Shown piece after piece: positions 17,583 to 26,354 of a stretch of 64,000 nt of DNA (the first letter of the stretch is position 1; each line of letters opens with the position of its first letter). Below the pieces are notes generated by a model. The model saw only the letters and a program-made list of their open reading frames with translations. It was not told the DNA's origin and did no database searches. This stretch comes from Enterobacteriaceae bacterium UBA5654 (GTDB lineage: Bacteria; Pseudomonadota; Gammaproteobacteria; Enterobacterales; Enterobacteriaceae), in NCBI GenBank assembly GCA_002421005.1, contig DIJC01000023.1, positions 38,894 to 102,893 on the forward strand. Reading direction: 5' to 3'. A program made the translations under genes and the position numbers.

Positions 17583-18626
17583 CTATTTACCCCCTGCCTT
17601 CGCCAGTTCTTTCACCAGCGGTAGCATAATCTTCACCACTTCCCGGCTGCGGCGTTCGATGCGTCCTGGCAGCGCTTTATCAATATATTGTTGGTTATCC
17701 AGCCGCACGTTGTGCCAGCTGGTCCCCGTCGGGAAACTGGCTGACTTTGCCCGCTGTTGATAGCCGTCTTTCTTGCCAAGCGACCAGTTGGTGGCTTCGA
17801 CCGAAAGCACCGGTATGCCAGCTTTATCAAACGGCTCGGCATCGTTGCAACAGCTGGTGCCTTGCGGATAATCCGGGTTCAGGCCGGGGTTCATGGTGGC
17901 GTTGATACCCTGGCGTTTAGCGAGCGCCAGCGCGCGGTCGCGGGTGATTTTACGCACCGTCGCCGGGGTGTTTTTGCCGCTGTTAAAATAAAGCTTGTCG
18001 CCGACGATCAGGTTATCAAGGTTGATCACCAGCAGCGTATTTTTCTTCTCGGCGTCGCTCATCCGCTGTAATAAATTCTCAGCGCCCAGCTTGCCTTCTT
18101 CTTCGCCGCTGGTGGCAACAAAGCGAATGCCGTACTCGGTGGGAATATTTTTAAGCTGCGAGGCCAGCTCCAGCATTACGCCCAGCCCGGCGGCGTTGTC
18201 GTCGATACCCTGGAGCGTCAGGCCGCCCAGGTTTTGGGCGGTGTCGGCATCGCTGCGCGGCGCGTAGGTGTCGAGATGCGCCATAATCACAATCTGTTGC
18301 CTGGCGCGTCCTTCGTGCGCGGCAATCACCGTGCTGCCGGTGACGTTGTGCCAGTTCTGCTGTTTATCCGCAGAGGTATAAAGGTAGCGACTGTGAAAGG
18401 TGCGGATGTCGCTTTGATAACCCATCGCGGCAAACTGCTGACGCAGATAATCCGCTGCCAGCATCTCGGCGGGGGAGCCGGTCATGCGGCCGGGAAAATA
18501 GGTCGCAATGTAACGCGCCTGAGTGGTCGCAAACGTGCCCGGGGGAGTTGATTTCGCCAGTACGGGGAGGGCAAAGCCTACGCTGAACGCCAGGGCAGCT
18601 AAACTGCGGCGCGATGCGGACAACAT
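17583..18626 (-). CDS. iap: Alkaline phosphatase isozyme conversion aminopeptidase Iap
   Basis: Iap is a periplasmic M28-family metallo-aminopeptidase that trims N-terminal arginine from alkaline phosphatase in E. coli. The 347-residue protein (E. coli 345) has a signal peptide (MLSASRRSLAALAFSVGFAL, cleavage near residue 24). It carries the two-zinc ligand motifs HLDTYAPRSD, GIDDNAAG and SGEEEGKLGAENL, and a conserved CCNDAEPF. It sits between the CRISPR array and cysG/cysD, exactly its place in E. coli, where the array was first noticed beside iap. Convergent to the array; divergent from cysG. Confidence 0.95.
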   Translation of the reverse strand: MLSASRRSLAALAFSVGFALPVLAKSTPPGTFATTQARYIATYFPGRMTGSPAEMLAADYLRQQFAAMGYQSDIRTFHSRYLYTSADKQQNWHNVTGSTVIAAHEGRARQQIVIMAHLDTYAPRSDADTAQNLGGLTLQGIDDNAAGLGVMLELASQLKNIPTEYGIRFVATSGEEEGKLGAENLLQRMSDAEKKNTLLVINLDNLIVGDKLYFNSGKNTPATVRKITRDRALALAKRQGINATMNPGLNPDYPQGTSCCNDAEPFDKAGIPVLSVEATNWSLGKKDGYQQRAKSASFPTGTSWHNVRLDNQQYIDKALPGRIERRSREVVKIMLPLVKELAKAGGK

Positions 18627-18865
18627 ACAATATCCTTAAAAAATCCAAAAAAAATCGCCGCCTACAGTATGAAACTGTGACCTGGGTTACACAATTCGAA
18701 TCACACGTAACACGCCGAAAACGCGCGGGTTAAGCACTTTTTGATATTAGCTTTTTCGGGATGTTATTCCTTTGAGGAACTACTCATTCCATTTCGTAAT
18801 TTCATTTGAACTAAGCCGCACCCTATAGTCCCTCTCATTATTAAAAATAAGTGAGTTGTCGTGCT
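18627..18865. promoter_or_regulatory. Divergent iap/cysG-cysDNC promoter region
   Basis: The roughly 230-bp gap contains a stretch around 18760-18830 with repeated ATTCC and TTCATT half-sites (CATTCC, TTTCATTTG), the type of sequence CysB binds upstream of cysD in E. coli. A short inverted repeat ACAGT/ACTGT lies near 18665. CysB control of the downstream operon is therefore likely but inferred. Confidence 0.45.
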
Positions 18866-20278
18866 GTGGAATACCTGCCTCTTTTTGCTGCCCTGAAAGA
18901 TCGCCCGGTACTGGTCATCGGCGGCGGTGAAATTGCCGCCCGTAAAATCGTGTTCCTGCGCCGGGCCGGAGCAAAGATACAGGTTGTGGCAACGCGCCTC
19001 GACCCGGAGGTCCACGAGCTGGCAGAGCAGGGGCAGATCCACTGGCTGGCGACAGAATTTACCGAAGAGCAGATCGATAACGTTTTTCTGGTGATCGCCG
19101 CGACCAATAACCGTGAGCTGAACCAGCGCGTTTTCGCGGCGGCAGATGCCCGCCACCGGCTGGTCAACGTCGTTGATAACCAGCCGCTGTGCTCGTTTAT
19201 TTTTCCTTCTATTGTCGATCGCTCGCCGCTGCTGATTGCCATTTCTTCCGGCGGAAATGCGCCAGTCCTGGCGCGGCTACTGCGCGAAAAAATCGAAGCG
19301 CTGCTGCCAAAAGAGTTAGGGCGCATGGCGGAAGTGGCAGGCCGCTGGCGCGAGCGCATCAAAGACACGCTGAAAACCACCGCCGAGCGCCGTCGATTCT
19401 GGGAACGTGCCTTTCGCGGGCGCTTTGCCAGCCTGATGGCGGCCGGTAATCAGCAGGCGGCGGAGCAGGTTCTGGCGCAGACGTTACAGCAGCCGGAGCG
19501 CGCGCAGGGCGAAATTATCCTCGTCGGTGCGGGGCCAGGCGATGCGGGACTGCTGACCCTGCGTGGTTTACAGGTGCTCCAGCAGGCCGACGTGGTGTTT
19601 TACGACCATCTGGTCACGGATGAGATCCGCGAACTGGTGCGCCGCGATGCGGATCTGATCTGCGTCGGCAAACGTGCCGGGAAACACGCGGTGCCGCAGC
19701 ATGAAACCAACCGGATGCTGACAGACGCCGCGCGGGAAGGCAAAACGGTGGTGCGACTTAAGGGCGGCGATCCGTTTATTTTTGGGCGCGGCGGCGAAGA
19801 ACTTCAGGCGGCAGCAGCGGCAGGCATCCCGTTTCAGGTGGTGCCGGGCGTGACGGCGGCCTCTGGCGCGACGGCTTACGCGGGCATCCCGCTGACCCAT
19901 CGCGAACACGCCCAGAGCGTCACCTTTGTGACCGGACATTACAAGCCCGACAGCGCGCCGTTCGACTGGGCGCAGCTGGCGCAGAGCCGCCAGACGCTGG
20001 CGATTTACATGGGCACCATGAAAGCGGCGGAAATCAGCGCCCAGCTTATTAAGCATGGTCGTGACGGAACGACGCCCGTGGCGGTGATATCGCGCGGCAC
20101 CCGTGCCGATCAGCAGGTCAGCACCGGCACATTACAACAACTCGAAAACCTGGCGAAAGATGCGCCGATGCCCGCGCTGCTGGTCATCGGTGAGGTGGTA
20201 AACCTGCATCACGAACTGGCCTGGTTTCAACACACTACAGGTGCGGAAGGCTTTGCCTCCGTGGTTAATCTGGCTTAA
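18866..20278 (+). CDS. cysG: Siroheme synthase, cysG type, in the cysDNC operon
   Basis: This trifunctional enzyme makes siroheme from uroporphyrinogen III: methylation (C-terminal half), then NAD-dependent dehydrogenation and ferrochelation (N-terminal half). Visible motifs are the Rossmann loop VIGGGEIAARKI, SSGGNAPVLARLLRE, and the methyltransferase signatures LVGAGPGDAGLLTL and RLKGGDPFIFGRGGEE. I prefer GTG 18866 because VEYLPLF aligns with the E. coli CysG start; GTG 18851 is an alternative. E. coli has its only cysG beside nirBDC. A copy directly upstream of cysD, as here, is known in Klebsiella and related genera and ties siroheme supply to sulfite reduction. Confidence 0.94.
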   Translation: MEYLPLFAALKDRPVLVIGGGEIAARKIVFLRRAGAKIQVVATRLDPEVHELAEQGQIHWLATEFTEEQIDNVFLVIAATNNRELNQRVFAAADARHRLVNVVDNQPLCSFIFPSIVDRSPLLIAISSGGNAPVLARLLREKIEALLPKELGRMAEVAGRWRERIKDTLKTTAERRRFWERAFRGRFASLMAAGNQQAAEQVLAQTLQQPERAQGEIILVGAGPGDAGLLTLRGLQVLQQADVVFYDHLVTDEIRELVRRDADLICVGKRAGKHAVPQHETNRMLTDAAREGKTVVRLKGGDPFIFGRGGEELQAAAAAGIPFQVVPGVTAASGATAYAGIPLTHREHAQSVTFVTGHYKPDSAPFDWAQLAQSRQTLAIYMGTMKAAEISAQLIKHGRDGTTPVAVISRGTRADQQVSTGTLQQLENLAKDAPMPALLVIGEVVNLHHELAWFQHTTGAEGFASVVNLA

Positions 20279-20287
20279 GGAATGGTT

Positions 20288-21196
20288 ATGGATCAAAAAC
20301 GACTGACTCACCTGCGGCAACTGGAGGCGGAAAGCATCCATATCATCCGTGAAGTTGCCGCCGAGTTTGCTAATCCGGTGATGCTTTACTCTATCGGTAA
20401 AGACTCCAGCGTGATGCTGCATCTGGCGCGTAAGGCGTTCTATCCGGGGACGCTGCCGTTCCCGCTGCTGCATGTTGATACCGGCTGGAAATTCCGTGAG
20501 ATGTATGAGTTCCGTGACCGTACCGCCAAAGCCTACGGCTGCGAACTGCTGGTGCATAAAAACCCGGAAGGCGTGGCGATGGGCATCAACCCGTTTGTTC
20601 ACGGCAGCGCCAAACATACCGACATCATGAAAACCGAAGGGCTGAAGCAGGCGCTGAATAAATACGGCTTCGACGCCGCGTTTGGCGGCGCGCGTCGTGA
20701 CGAAGAGAAATCGCGCGCCAAAGAGCGCATCTACTCCTTCCGCGATCGCTTCCACCGCTGGGACCCGAAAAATCAGCGCCCGGAACTGTGGCACAACTAT
20801 AACGGCCAGATTAACAAGGGCGAAAGCATCCGCGTATTCCCGCTCTCCAACTGGACTGAACAGGACATCTGGCAGTACATCTGGCTGGAAAATATCGACA
20901 TTGTTCCCCTGTATCTGGCCGCTGAGCGCCCGGTGCTGGAGCGTGACGGAATGCTGATGATGATTGACGACGATCGCATCGACCTGCAACCGGGCGAGGT
21001 CATTGAGCAGCGGATGGTACGCTTCCGTACTCTCGGCTGCTGGCCGCTGACCGGCGCGGTGGAATCGAACGCGCAGACATTACCGGAAATCATCGAGGAA
21101 ATGCTGGTCTCCACCACCAGCGAGCGCCAGGGCCGCGTGATTGACCGCGATCAGGCTGGCTCGATGGAACTGAAGAAACGTCAGGGATACTTCTAA
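20288..21196 (+). CDS. cysD: Sulfate adenylyltransferase subunit 2
   Basis: CysD forms APS from ATP and sulfate, driven by GTP hydrolysis on its partner CysN. The 302-residue protein is almost identical to E. coli CysD and contains the PP-loop-type SIGKDSSVMLHLARKA and the conserved GGARRDEEKSRAKER. ATG 20288 is chosen over the in-frame ATG at 20282 because AGGA lies six bases before it and the protein then begins MDQ like E. coli. It starts nine bases after the cysG stop, so the two are in one operon. Confidence 0.97.
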   Translation: MDQKRLTHLRQLEAESIHIIREVAAEFANPVMLYSIGKDSSVMLHLARKAFYPGTLPFPLLHVDTGWKFREMYEFRDRTAKAYGCELLVHKNPEGVAMGINPFVHGSAKHTDIMKTEGLKQALNKYGFDAAFGGARRDEEKSRAKERIYSFRDRFHRWDPKNQRPELWHNYNGQINKGESIRVFPLSNWTEQDIWQYIWLENIDIVPLYLAAERPVLERDGMLMMIDDDRIDLQPGEVIEQRMVRFRTLGCWPLTGAVESNAQTLPEIIEEMLVSTTSERQGRVIDRDQAGSMELKKRQGYF

Positions 21197-21205
21197 GGAG
21201 CCGCC

Positions 21206-22633
21206 ATGAATACGACACTTGCACAACAAATTGCTAACGAAGGCGGCGTAGAAGCCTGGATGCACGCTCAGCAGCACAAAAGCCTGTTGCGCTTTCTGAC
21301 CTGCGGCAGCGTGGACGACGGTAAAAGTACCCTGATTGGTCGCCTGTTGCACGATACCCGGCAGATCTACGAAGATCAGCTCTCTTCGCTGCATAACGAC
21401 AGCAAGCGCCACGGTACTCAGGGCGAAAGGCTGGATCTGGCGCTGCTGGTGGACGGCCTGCAAGCGGAGCGCGAGCAGGGCATTACCATTGACGTTGCCT
21501 ATCGTTATTTTTCGACTGAAAAACGCAAATTTATCATCGCCGACACGCCGGGGCACGAGCAGTACACCCGTAATATGGCGACCGGGGCATCCACCTGCGA
21601 TCTGGCGATCCTGCTGATCGACGCACGCAAAGGCGTGCTGGATCAAACCCGTCGTCACAGCTTTATCTCCACGCTGCTGGGCATTAAGCATCTGGTGGTG
21701 GCGATCAACAAAATGGATCTGGTGAACTTCAGCGAAGAAACGTTCAACAGCATTCGTGAAGACTATCTGACCTTTGCCGCTCAGTTGCCGGGCGATCTGG
21801 ACATCCGCTTTGTGCCGCTGTCCGCGCTGGAGGGCGACAACGTGGCGAGCGGCAGCGCGAATCTGCCGTGGTACAGCGGCCCGACGCTGCTGGAAGTGCT
21901 GGAAACCGTTGAGATCCAGCGGGTGGTCGATCAGCAACCGATGCGCTTCCCGGTACAGTATGTGAACCGTCCGAACCTCGATTTTCGCGGCTATTCCGGC
22001 ACGCTGGCATCTGGCGTGGTGAAAGTCGGCCAGCGGATCAAAGTGCTGCCGTCCGGCGTGGAATCTGCCGTAGCGCGGATCGTCACCTTCGACGGTGACC
22101 TGGAACAGGCGGCGGCAGGCGAAGCCATTACCCTGGTACTGAAAGATGAAATCGACATCAGCCGTGGCGATTTGTTGCTGGATGCGCAGGAATCGCTGCC
22201 TGCGGTGCAAAGCGCGTCGGTCAACGTGGTCTGGATGACCGAGCAGCCGCTGACGGCAGGGCAAACGCTGGATATTAAAATTGCCGGAAAGAAAACCCGC
22301 GCCCGCGTGGATGCTATCCGACATCAGTTTGATATCAACAACCTGACCCGCCACGACGCGGAAAACCTGCCGCTGAACGGCATCGGGCTGGTCGAGCTGA
22401 CGTTTGATGAGCCGCTGGTGCTCGACAACTATCAGGCTAATCCGGTCACCGGCGGGATGATTTTCATCGATCGCCTCTCTAACGTGACCGTTGGGGCGGG
22501 ACTGGTGGAAGAAGCGCATGCGCAGGCGAGCGCCGCGCCGTCGGAGTTCAGCGCTTTTGAACTGGAACTGAACGCGCTGGTCCGCAAGCACTTCCCGCAC
22601 TGGGGCGCGCGCGATCTGCTGGGAGGCAAGTAA
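21206..22633 (+). CDS. cysN: Sulfate adenylyltransferase subunit 1 (GTPase)
   Basis: CysN is the EF-Tu-like GTPase whose hydrolysis drives the unfavourable ATP sulfurylase reaction of CysD. The 475-residue protein equals E. coli in length. G motifs are clear: P-loop GSVDDGKSTLIGR, DTPGHEQY and NKMDL. It starts nine bases after cysD and its stop overlaps the cysC start by one base (TAATG). Confidence 0.97.
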   Translation: MNTTLAQQIANEGGVEAWMHAQQHKSLLRFLTCGSVDDGKSTLIGRLLHDTRQIYEDQLSSLHNDSKRHGTQGERLDLALLVDGLQAEREQGITIDVAYRYFSTEKRKFIIADTPGHEQYTRNMATGASTCDLAILLIDARKGVLDQTRRHSFISTLLGIKHLVVAINKMDLVNFSEETFNSIREDYLTFAAQLPGDLDIRFVPLSALEGDNVASGSANLPWYSGPTLLEVLETVEIQRVVDQQPMRFPVQYVNRPNLDFRGYSGTLASGVVKVGQRIKVLPSGVESAVARIVTFDGDLEQAAAGEAITLVLKDEIDISRGDLLLDAQESLPAVQSASVNVVWMTEQPLTAGQTLDIKIAGKKTRARVDAIRHQFDINNLTRHDAENLPLNGIGLVELTFDEPLVLDNYQANPVTGGMIFIDRLSNVTVGAGLVEEAHAQASAAPSEFSAFELELNALVRKHFPHWGARDLLGGK

Positions 22634-23238
22634 TGGCGCAGCATGACGAAAACGTCGTCTGGCACGCCCATCCGGTCACGGCGGAACAGCGCGAGCAGCT
22701 CCACGGGCATCGCGGCGTGGTGCTGTGGTTTACCGGGCTTTCCGGCTCCGGGAAATCCACCGTTGCCGGGGCGCTGGAAGAAGCGCTGCACCGTCTGGGC
22801 GTCAGCACCTATCTGCTGGATGGCGATAACGTGCGCCACGGCCTGTGTAGCGATCTCGGCTTCAGCGATGCCGATCGCAAGGAAAATATCCGCCGCGTCG
22901 GGGAAGTCTCCCGGCTGATGGTGGATGCAGGACTGGTGGTGCTGACCGCCTTTATCTCTCCGCACCGCGCCGAACGGCACATGGTGCGCGAGCGGGTAGG
23001 GGAAGGGCGCTTTTTTGAAGTGTTTGTTGATACGCCGCTGGCCATCTGCGAAACCCGCGATCCTAAAGGGCTGTACAAAAAGGCGCGCGCGGGCGAACTG
23101 CGGAACTTCACCGGTATTGATTCGGTTTATGAAGCCCCGGAAGCAGCGGAAGTGCATCTGGATGGTGAACAATTAGTAACAAATTTGGTGAACCGTTTAT
23201 TAGACCTGTTAAGACAGAGCGATATTATCAGATCCTGA
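22633..23238 (+). CDS. cysC: Adenylylsulfate (APS) kinase
   Basis: CysC phosphorylates APS to PAPS, the substrate of CysH encoded at 4419-5153. The 201-residue protein has the Walker A motif GLSGSGKSTVAGAL, the LLDGDNVRHGL and FISPHRAER motifs and a conserved DPKGLYKKAR. It is the last gene of the cysG-cysD-cysN-cysC operon. Confidence 0.97.
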   Translation: MAQHDENVVWHAHPVTAEQREQLHGHRGVVLWFTGLSGSGKSTVAGALEEALHRLGVSTYLLDGDNVRHGLCSDLGFSDADRKENIRRVGEVSRLMVDAGLVVLTAFISPHRAERHMVRERVGEGRFFEVFVDTPLAICETRDPKGLYKKARAGELRNFTGIDSVYEAPEAAEVHLDGEQLVTNLVNRLLDLLRQSDIIRS

Positions 23239-23289
23239 CATGCTGGCGGACGAGGCAACCGTCCGCTAAGCCAGGTAACAGGATGAGAT

Positions 23290-23613
23290 ATGCGCGATAG
23301 CCAGAACTTAAGTATCACCACCACAGAGCCGCTAATGGCAGAGGAAGAGGCCAGTTGGTCTTTTCCGGGAGCCGTGGTGGGCTTTATCTCGTGGTTGCTG
23401 GCGGCGGGTATCCCGTTTTTAATTTATGGTCCCAACACGCTTTTTTTCTTTCTTTATACCTGGCCTTTCTTCCTCGCATTAATGCCCGTCGCCGTGGTGG
23501 TGGGCATTGCGCTGCACTCTCTTCTCGGTGGCAAATTTCTCTATACCATTCTGGCGACCGCACTGACGGTCATAGCGATGTTTGGCATTCTGTTTATGTG
23601 GCTGATGGGGTAG
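23290..23613 (+). CDS. ygbE: Inner membrane protein YgbE (DUF3561)
   Basis: This 107-residue protein of unknown function has three predicted membrane segments: about residues 25-48 (VVGFISWLLAAGIPFLIYG), 49-75 (TLFFFLYTWPFFLALMPVAV) and 82-105. It lies between cysC and ftsB, the same place as ygbE in E. coli. The 51-base gap after cysC has no clear terminator, so it may be co-transcribed with the cys genes. No function is established. Confidence 0.88.
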   Translation: MRDSQNLSITTTEPLMAEEEASWSFPGAVVGFISWLLAAGIPFLIYGPNTLFFFLYTWPFFLALMPVAVVVGIALHSLLGGKFLYTILATALTVIAMFGILFMWLMG

Positions 23614-23788
23614 ATTCTTCCCAAAGCTGAATTATTATTGATGGGGGCTATTTCCCTCACCGTGACGTGACATACTGATCCGCAGATAAAATGTGGTACA
23701 TTTGGCGCGGTTACGCGGCATCGCCCGCGGCCGGGGTAGTGTCCTCGGGCGAGTTATGGGATGATGATGCCGTTTTTCAGGGGGCAGG
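23614..23788 (+). promoter_or_regulatory. ygbE-ftsB intergenic region, likely ftsB promoter
   Basis: This 175-bp gap has no ORF. It must carry the promoter for ftsB and the genes that follow with close spacing. A stretch TTGATG...GTGACATACTGAT near 23637-23675 could be a promoter but I cannot fix the boxes. Confidence 0.3.
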
Positions 23789-24100
23789 ATGGGTAAACTA
23801 ACGCTGATATTGCTGGCTTTGCTGGTCTGGCTCCAGTATTCGCTGTGGTTTGGCAAAAACGGATTACATGACTACAGCCGTGTCAGCGATGATGTCCAGG
23901 CACAGCAAACAACGAACGCCAAATTAAAAACGCGTAACGATCAGCTTTTTGCTGAAATTGACGATCTTAACGGTGGTCAGGAAGCGATTGAAGAACGTGC
24001 ACGCAACGAACTCAGTATGACCCGACCGGGCGAAACCTTTTATCGTCTGGTGCCGGATGCGTCTAAACGCAATCTGAGTGCAGGGCAAAATAACCGATAA
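23789..24100 (+). CDS. ftsB: Cell division protein FtsB
   Basis: FtsB is a bitopic inner-membrane protein that forms the FtsQLB complex and relays the signal to start septal peptidoglycan synthesis. The 103-residue protein has a very short cytoplasmic end, a membrane segment at about residues 4-21 (LTLILLALLVWLQYSLWF) and a periplasmic coiled coil rich in Gln, Asn and Leu, ending with a globular tail containing ERARNELSMTRPGETFYRL. It is followed after 18 bases by ispD, as in E. coli. Confidence 0.96.
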   Translation: MGKLTLILLALLVWLQYSLWFGKNGLHDYSRVSDDVQAQQTTNAKLKTRNDQLFAEIDDLNGGQEAIEERARNELSMTRPGETFYRLVPDASKRNLSAGQNNR

Positions 24101-24118
24101 CAGGCCCAGGAACGCAAG

Positions 24119-24829
24119 ATGGCAGCAACTTTTCCGGGCGTTTGCGCCGTGGTTCCGGCAGCCGGTTTTGGCCGCCGTATGCAAACGGAGTGTCCGAAAC
24201 AATACCTCTCAATTGGTAACAAAACGATTCTTGAACACGCGGTGGCCGCGCTTCTGGCGCACCCTCGCGTGCAAAACGTGATTATCGCCATTACACCCGG
24301 CGACACGCGTTTTCAGCAATTACCGCTGGCAAATCATCCGCACATCACCGTGGTAGACGGCGGCAGCGAGCGCGCCGATTCCGTCCTTGCTGGGCTTAAA
24401 GCCGCAGGCGACGTTGAATGGGTGCTGGTGCATGACGCCGCGCGTCCCTGCTTGTGTCAGGATGATTTAGACCGTCTGCTGCGTCTGAGTGAAACCAGCC
24501 GCGTGGGCGGCATTCTGGCCGCGCCGGTGCGCGACACCATGAAGCGCGGCGAGCCGGGTAAATCTGCGATCGCCCATACGGTGGACCGCAACGATCTCTG
24601 GCACGCCCTGACGCCGCAATTTTTCCCGCGAGAGCTTCTCACTGCCTGCCTGACGCGCGCGCTCCACGAAGGCGCGACGATCACCGACGAAGCCTCCGCG
24701 CTGGAATACTGCGGTTTTCATCCCGAACTGATCCCCGGCCGCGCGGATAATATCAAAGTCACCCGCCCGGAAGATCTGGCGCTCGCCGAATTTTATCTCA
24801 CCCGCTTTCATCCTCAGGAGCAGACCTAA
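24119..24829 (+). CDS. ispD: 2-C-methyl-D-erythritol 4-phosphate cytidylyltransferase
   Basis: IspD joins CTP and methylerythritol phosphate in the non-mevalonate isoprenoid pathway. The 236-residue protein (same as E. coli) has the nucleotide-binding AAGFGRRMQTECPKQYL, VHDAARPCL and the C-terminal NIKVTRPEDLALAE typical of the family. The last base of its stop codon is the first base of ispF (TAATG), so the two are translationally coupled. Confidence 0.97.
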   Translation: MAATFPGVCAVVPAAGFGRRMQTECPKQYLSIGNKTILEHAVAALLAHPRVQNVIIAITPGDTRFQQLPLANHPHITVVDGGSERADSVLAGLKAAGDVEWVLVHDAARPCLCQDDLDRLLRLSETSRVGGILAAPVRDTMKRGEPGKSAIAHTVDRNDLWHALTPQFFPRELLTACLTRALHEGATITDEASALEYCGFHPELIPGRADNIKVTRPEDLALAEFYLTRFHPQEQT

Positions 24830-25308
24830 TGCGAATTGGACACGGTTTTGACGTACATGCCTTTGGCGGCCCAGGCCCGATTATCATTGGCGGCGTGCGC
24901 GTCCCTTACGAACAGGGGCTGCTGGCCCACTCCGACGGCGACGTGGCGCTGCACGCGCTGACCGATGCGCTGCTCGGTGCGGCGGCGCTGGGCGACATCG
25001 GCAAACTGTTCCCCGATACCGATCCGGCGTTTAAAGGTGCGGACAGCCGCGAACTGCTGCGTGAGGCGTGGCGGCGTATCCAGGCGAAAGGTTATACGCT
25101 CGGCAATGTCGACGTCACCATTATCGCCCAGGCCCCAAAAATGCTGCCGCACATCCCACAAATGCGCATCTTTATCGCCGAAGATCTCGGTTGTCATATG
25201 GATGACGTCAACGTTAAAGCCACCACCACAGAAAAACTCGGCTTTACCGGGCGCGGCGAAGGCATTGCCTGCGAAGCGGTAGCGCTGCTGCACAAGGCGG
25301 CGAAATGA
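24829..25308 (+). CDS. ispF: 2-C-methyl-D-erythritol 2,4-cyclodiphosphate synthase
   Basis: IspF closes the cyclic diphosphate two steps after IspD. The 159-residue protein starts MRIGHGFDVHAFG with the metal ligands Asp8 and His10, and has AHSDGDVALHALTDALLGA with the third ligand histidine, all at the family positions. It overlaps truD by four bases. Confidence 0.97.
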   Translation: MRIGHGFDVHAFGGPGPIIIGGVRVPYEQGLLAHSDGDVALHALTDALLGAAALGDIGKLFPDTDPAFKGADSRELLREAWRRIQAKGYTLGNVDVTIIAQAPKMLPHIPQMRIFIAEDLGCHMDDVNVKATTTEKLGFTGRGEGIACEAVALLHKAAK

Positions 25309-26354
25309 TTGCGTTTGACGACCTGACGTACCTGCACGGCAAACCGCCGGGGCAGGGGCTGTTAAAAGCCAGCCCGGAAGATTTTCTGGTGGTGGAAGAT
25401 CTTGGTTTTGCGCCGGACGGTGAAGGCGAGCATCTGCTGGTCAGGATCCTGAAAAACGGCTGCAATACCCGCTTCGTGGCCGACGCGCTGGCGAAGTTCC
25501 TGAAAATTCCGGCGCGGGAAGTCAGCTTCGCCGGGCAAAAAGACAAGCACGCGGTCACTGAACAGTGGCTTTGCGCGCGGTTGCCGGGCAAAGCGATGCC
25601 CGATCTGAGCGCCTTTCAGCTTGAAGGCTGCCAGGTGCTGGAGTATGCCCGCCATCAGCGTAAGCTGCGCACCGGTGCGCTGAAAGGCAACGACTTCACC
25701 CTGATCCTGCGGGAAGTGTCCGATCGCGATGACGTCGAATCCCGGCTTCAGGCGATCCAGGCGGCAGGCGTGCCGAATTACTTTGGCGCACAGCGTTTTG
25801 GCATCGGCGGCAGCAATTTGCAGGGCGCGCTGCGCTGGGCAGAAAGTGCGGTTCCGGTTCGCGATCGGAATAAACGCAGTTTTTGGTTGTCGGCAGCCCG
25901 CAGCGCGTTGTTTAATCAGATAGTCAGTGACCGCCTGAAAAAACCAGACTTTAATCAAGTTGTTGACGGCGATGCGCTACAATTAGCGGGGCGCGGCAGC
26001 TGGTTTGTCGCCACGGAAGACGAGCTGAACGCGCTTCAGTCCCGCGTCAATAATCATGAACTGATGATCACTGCGTCCCTGCCCGGTAGCGGCGACTGGG
26101 GCACGCAGCGTAATGCGCTGGCGTTTGAACAGGCCGCTATTGGCGAAGAAACGCTGTTACAGCAGTTGCTGCTGCGCGAAAAGGTCGAGGCGGCACGCCG
26201 CGCCATGCTGCTCTGTCCGCAAAATATGCGCTGGAGCTGGTGGGATGACGTCACCGTTGAATTACGCTTCTGGCTTCCGGCAGGCAGTTTTGCCACCAGC
26301 GTCGTCAGGGAACTTATTAACACAGCAGGTGATTATGCGAATATTGCTGAGTAA
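25305..26354 (+). CDS. truD: tRNA pseudouridine(13) synthase
   Basis: TruD isomerises uridine 13 in tRNA-Glu. The 349-residue protein has the catalytic aspartate in FAGQKDKHAVTEQW (near residue 80), the family motif NYFGAQRFG and a C-terminal TRUD-type fold. It overlaps ispF by four bases upstream and the surE start by 20 bases downstream, forming one operon from ispD to pcm. Confidence 0.96.
   Translation: MIAFDDLTYLHGKPPGQGLLKASPEDFLVVEDLGFAPDGEGEHLLVRILKNGCNTRFVADALAKFLKIPAREVSFAGQKDKHAVTEQWLCARLPGKAMPDLSAFQLEGCQVLEYARHQRKLRTGALKGNDFTLILREVSDRDDVESRLQAIQAAGVPNYFGAQRFGIGGSNLQGALRWAESAVPVRDRNKRSFWLSAARSALFNQIVSDRLKKPDFNQVVDGDALQLAGRGSWFVATEDELNALQSRVNNHELMITASLPGSGDWGTQRNALAFEQAAIGEETLLQQLLLREKVEAARRAMLLCPQNMRWSWWDDVTVELRFWLPAGSFATSVVRELINTAGDYANIAE

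Noticed and set aside
18851..18865. GTG 18851 as the cysG start
   Set aside because: The alignment with E. coli CysG begins at GTG 18866 (VEYLPLF); kept as an alternative.
21080..22600. 506-codon minus-strand ORF opposite cysN
   Set aside because: Antisense shadow of cysN; the CysN GTPase motifs define the coding strand.
26113..26334. 74-codon N-terminal extension of surE inside truD
   Set aside because: SurE proteins start MRILLSNDDG; the extension is the truD sequence in another frame.
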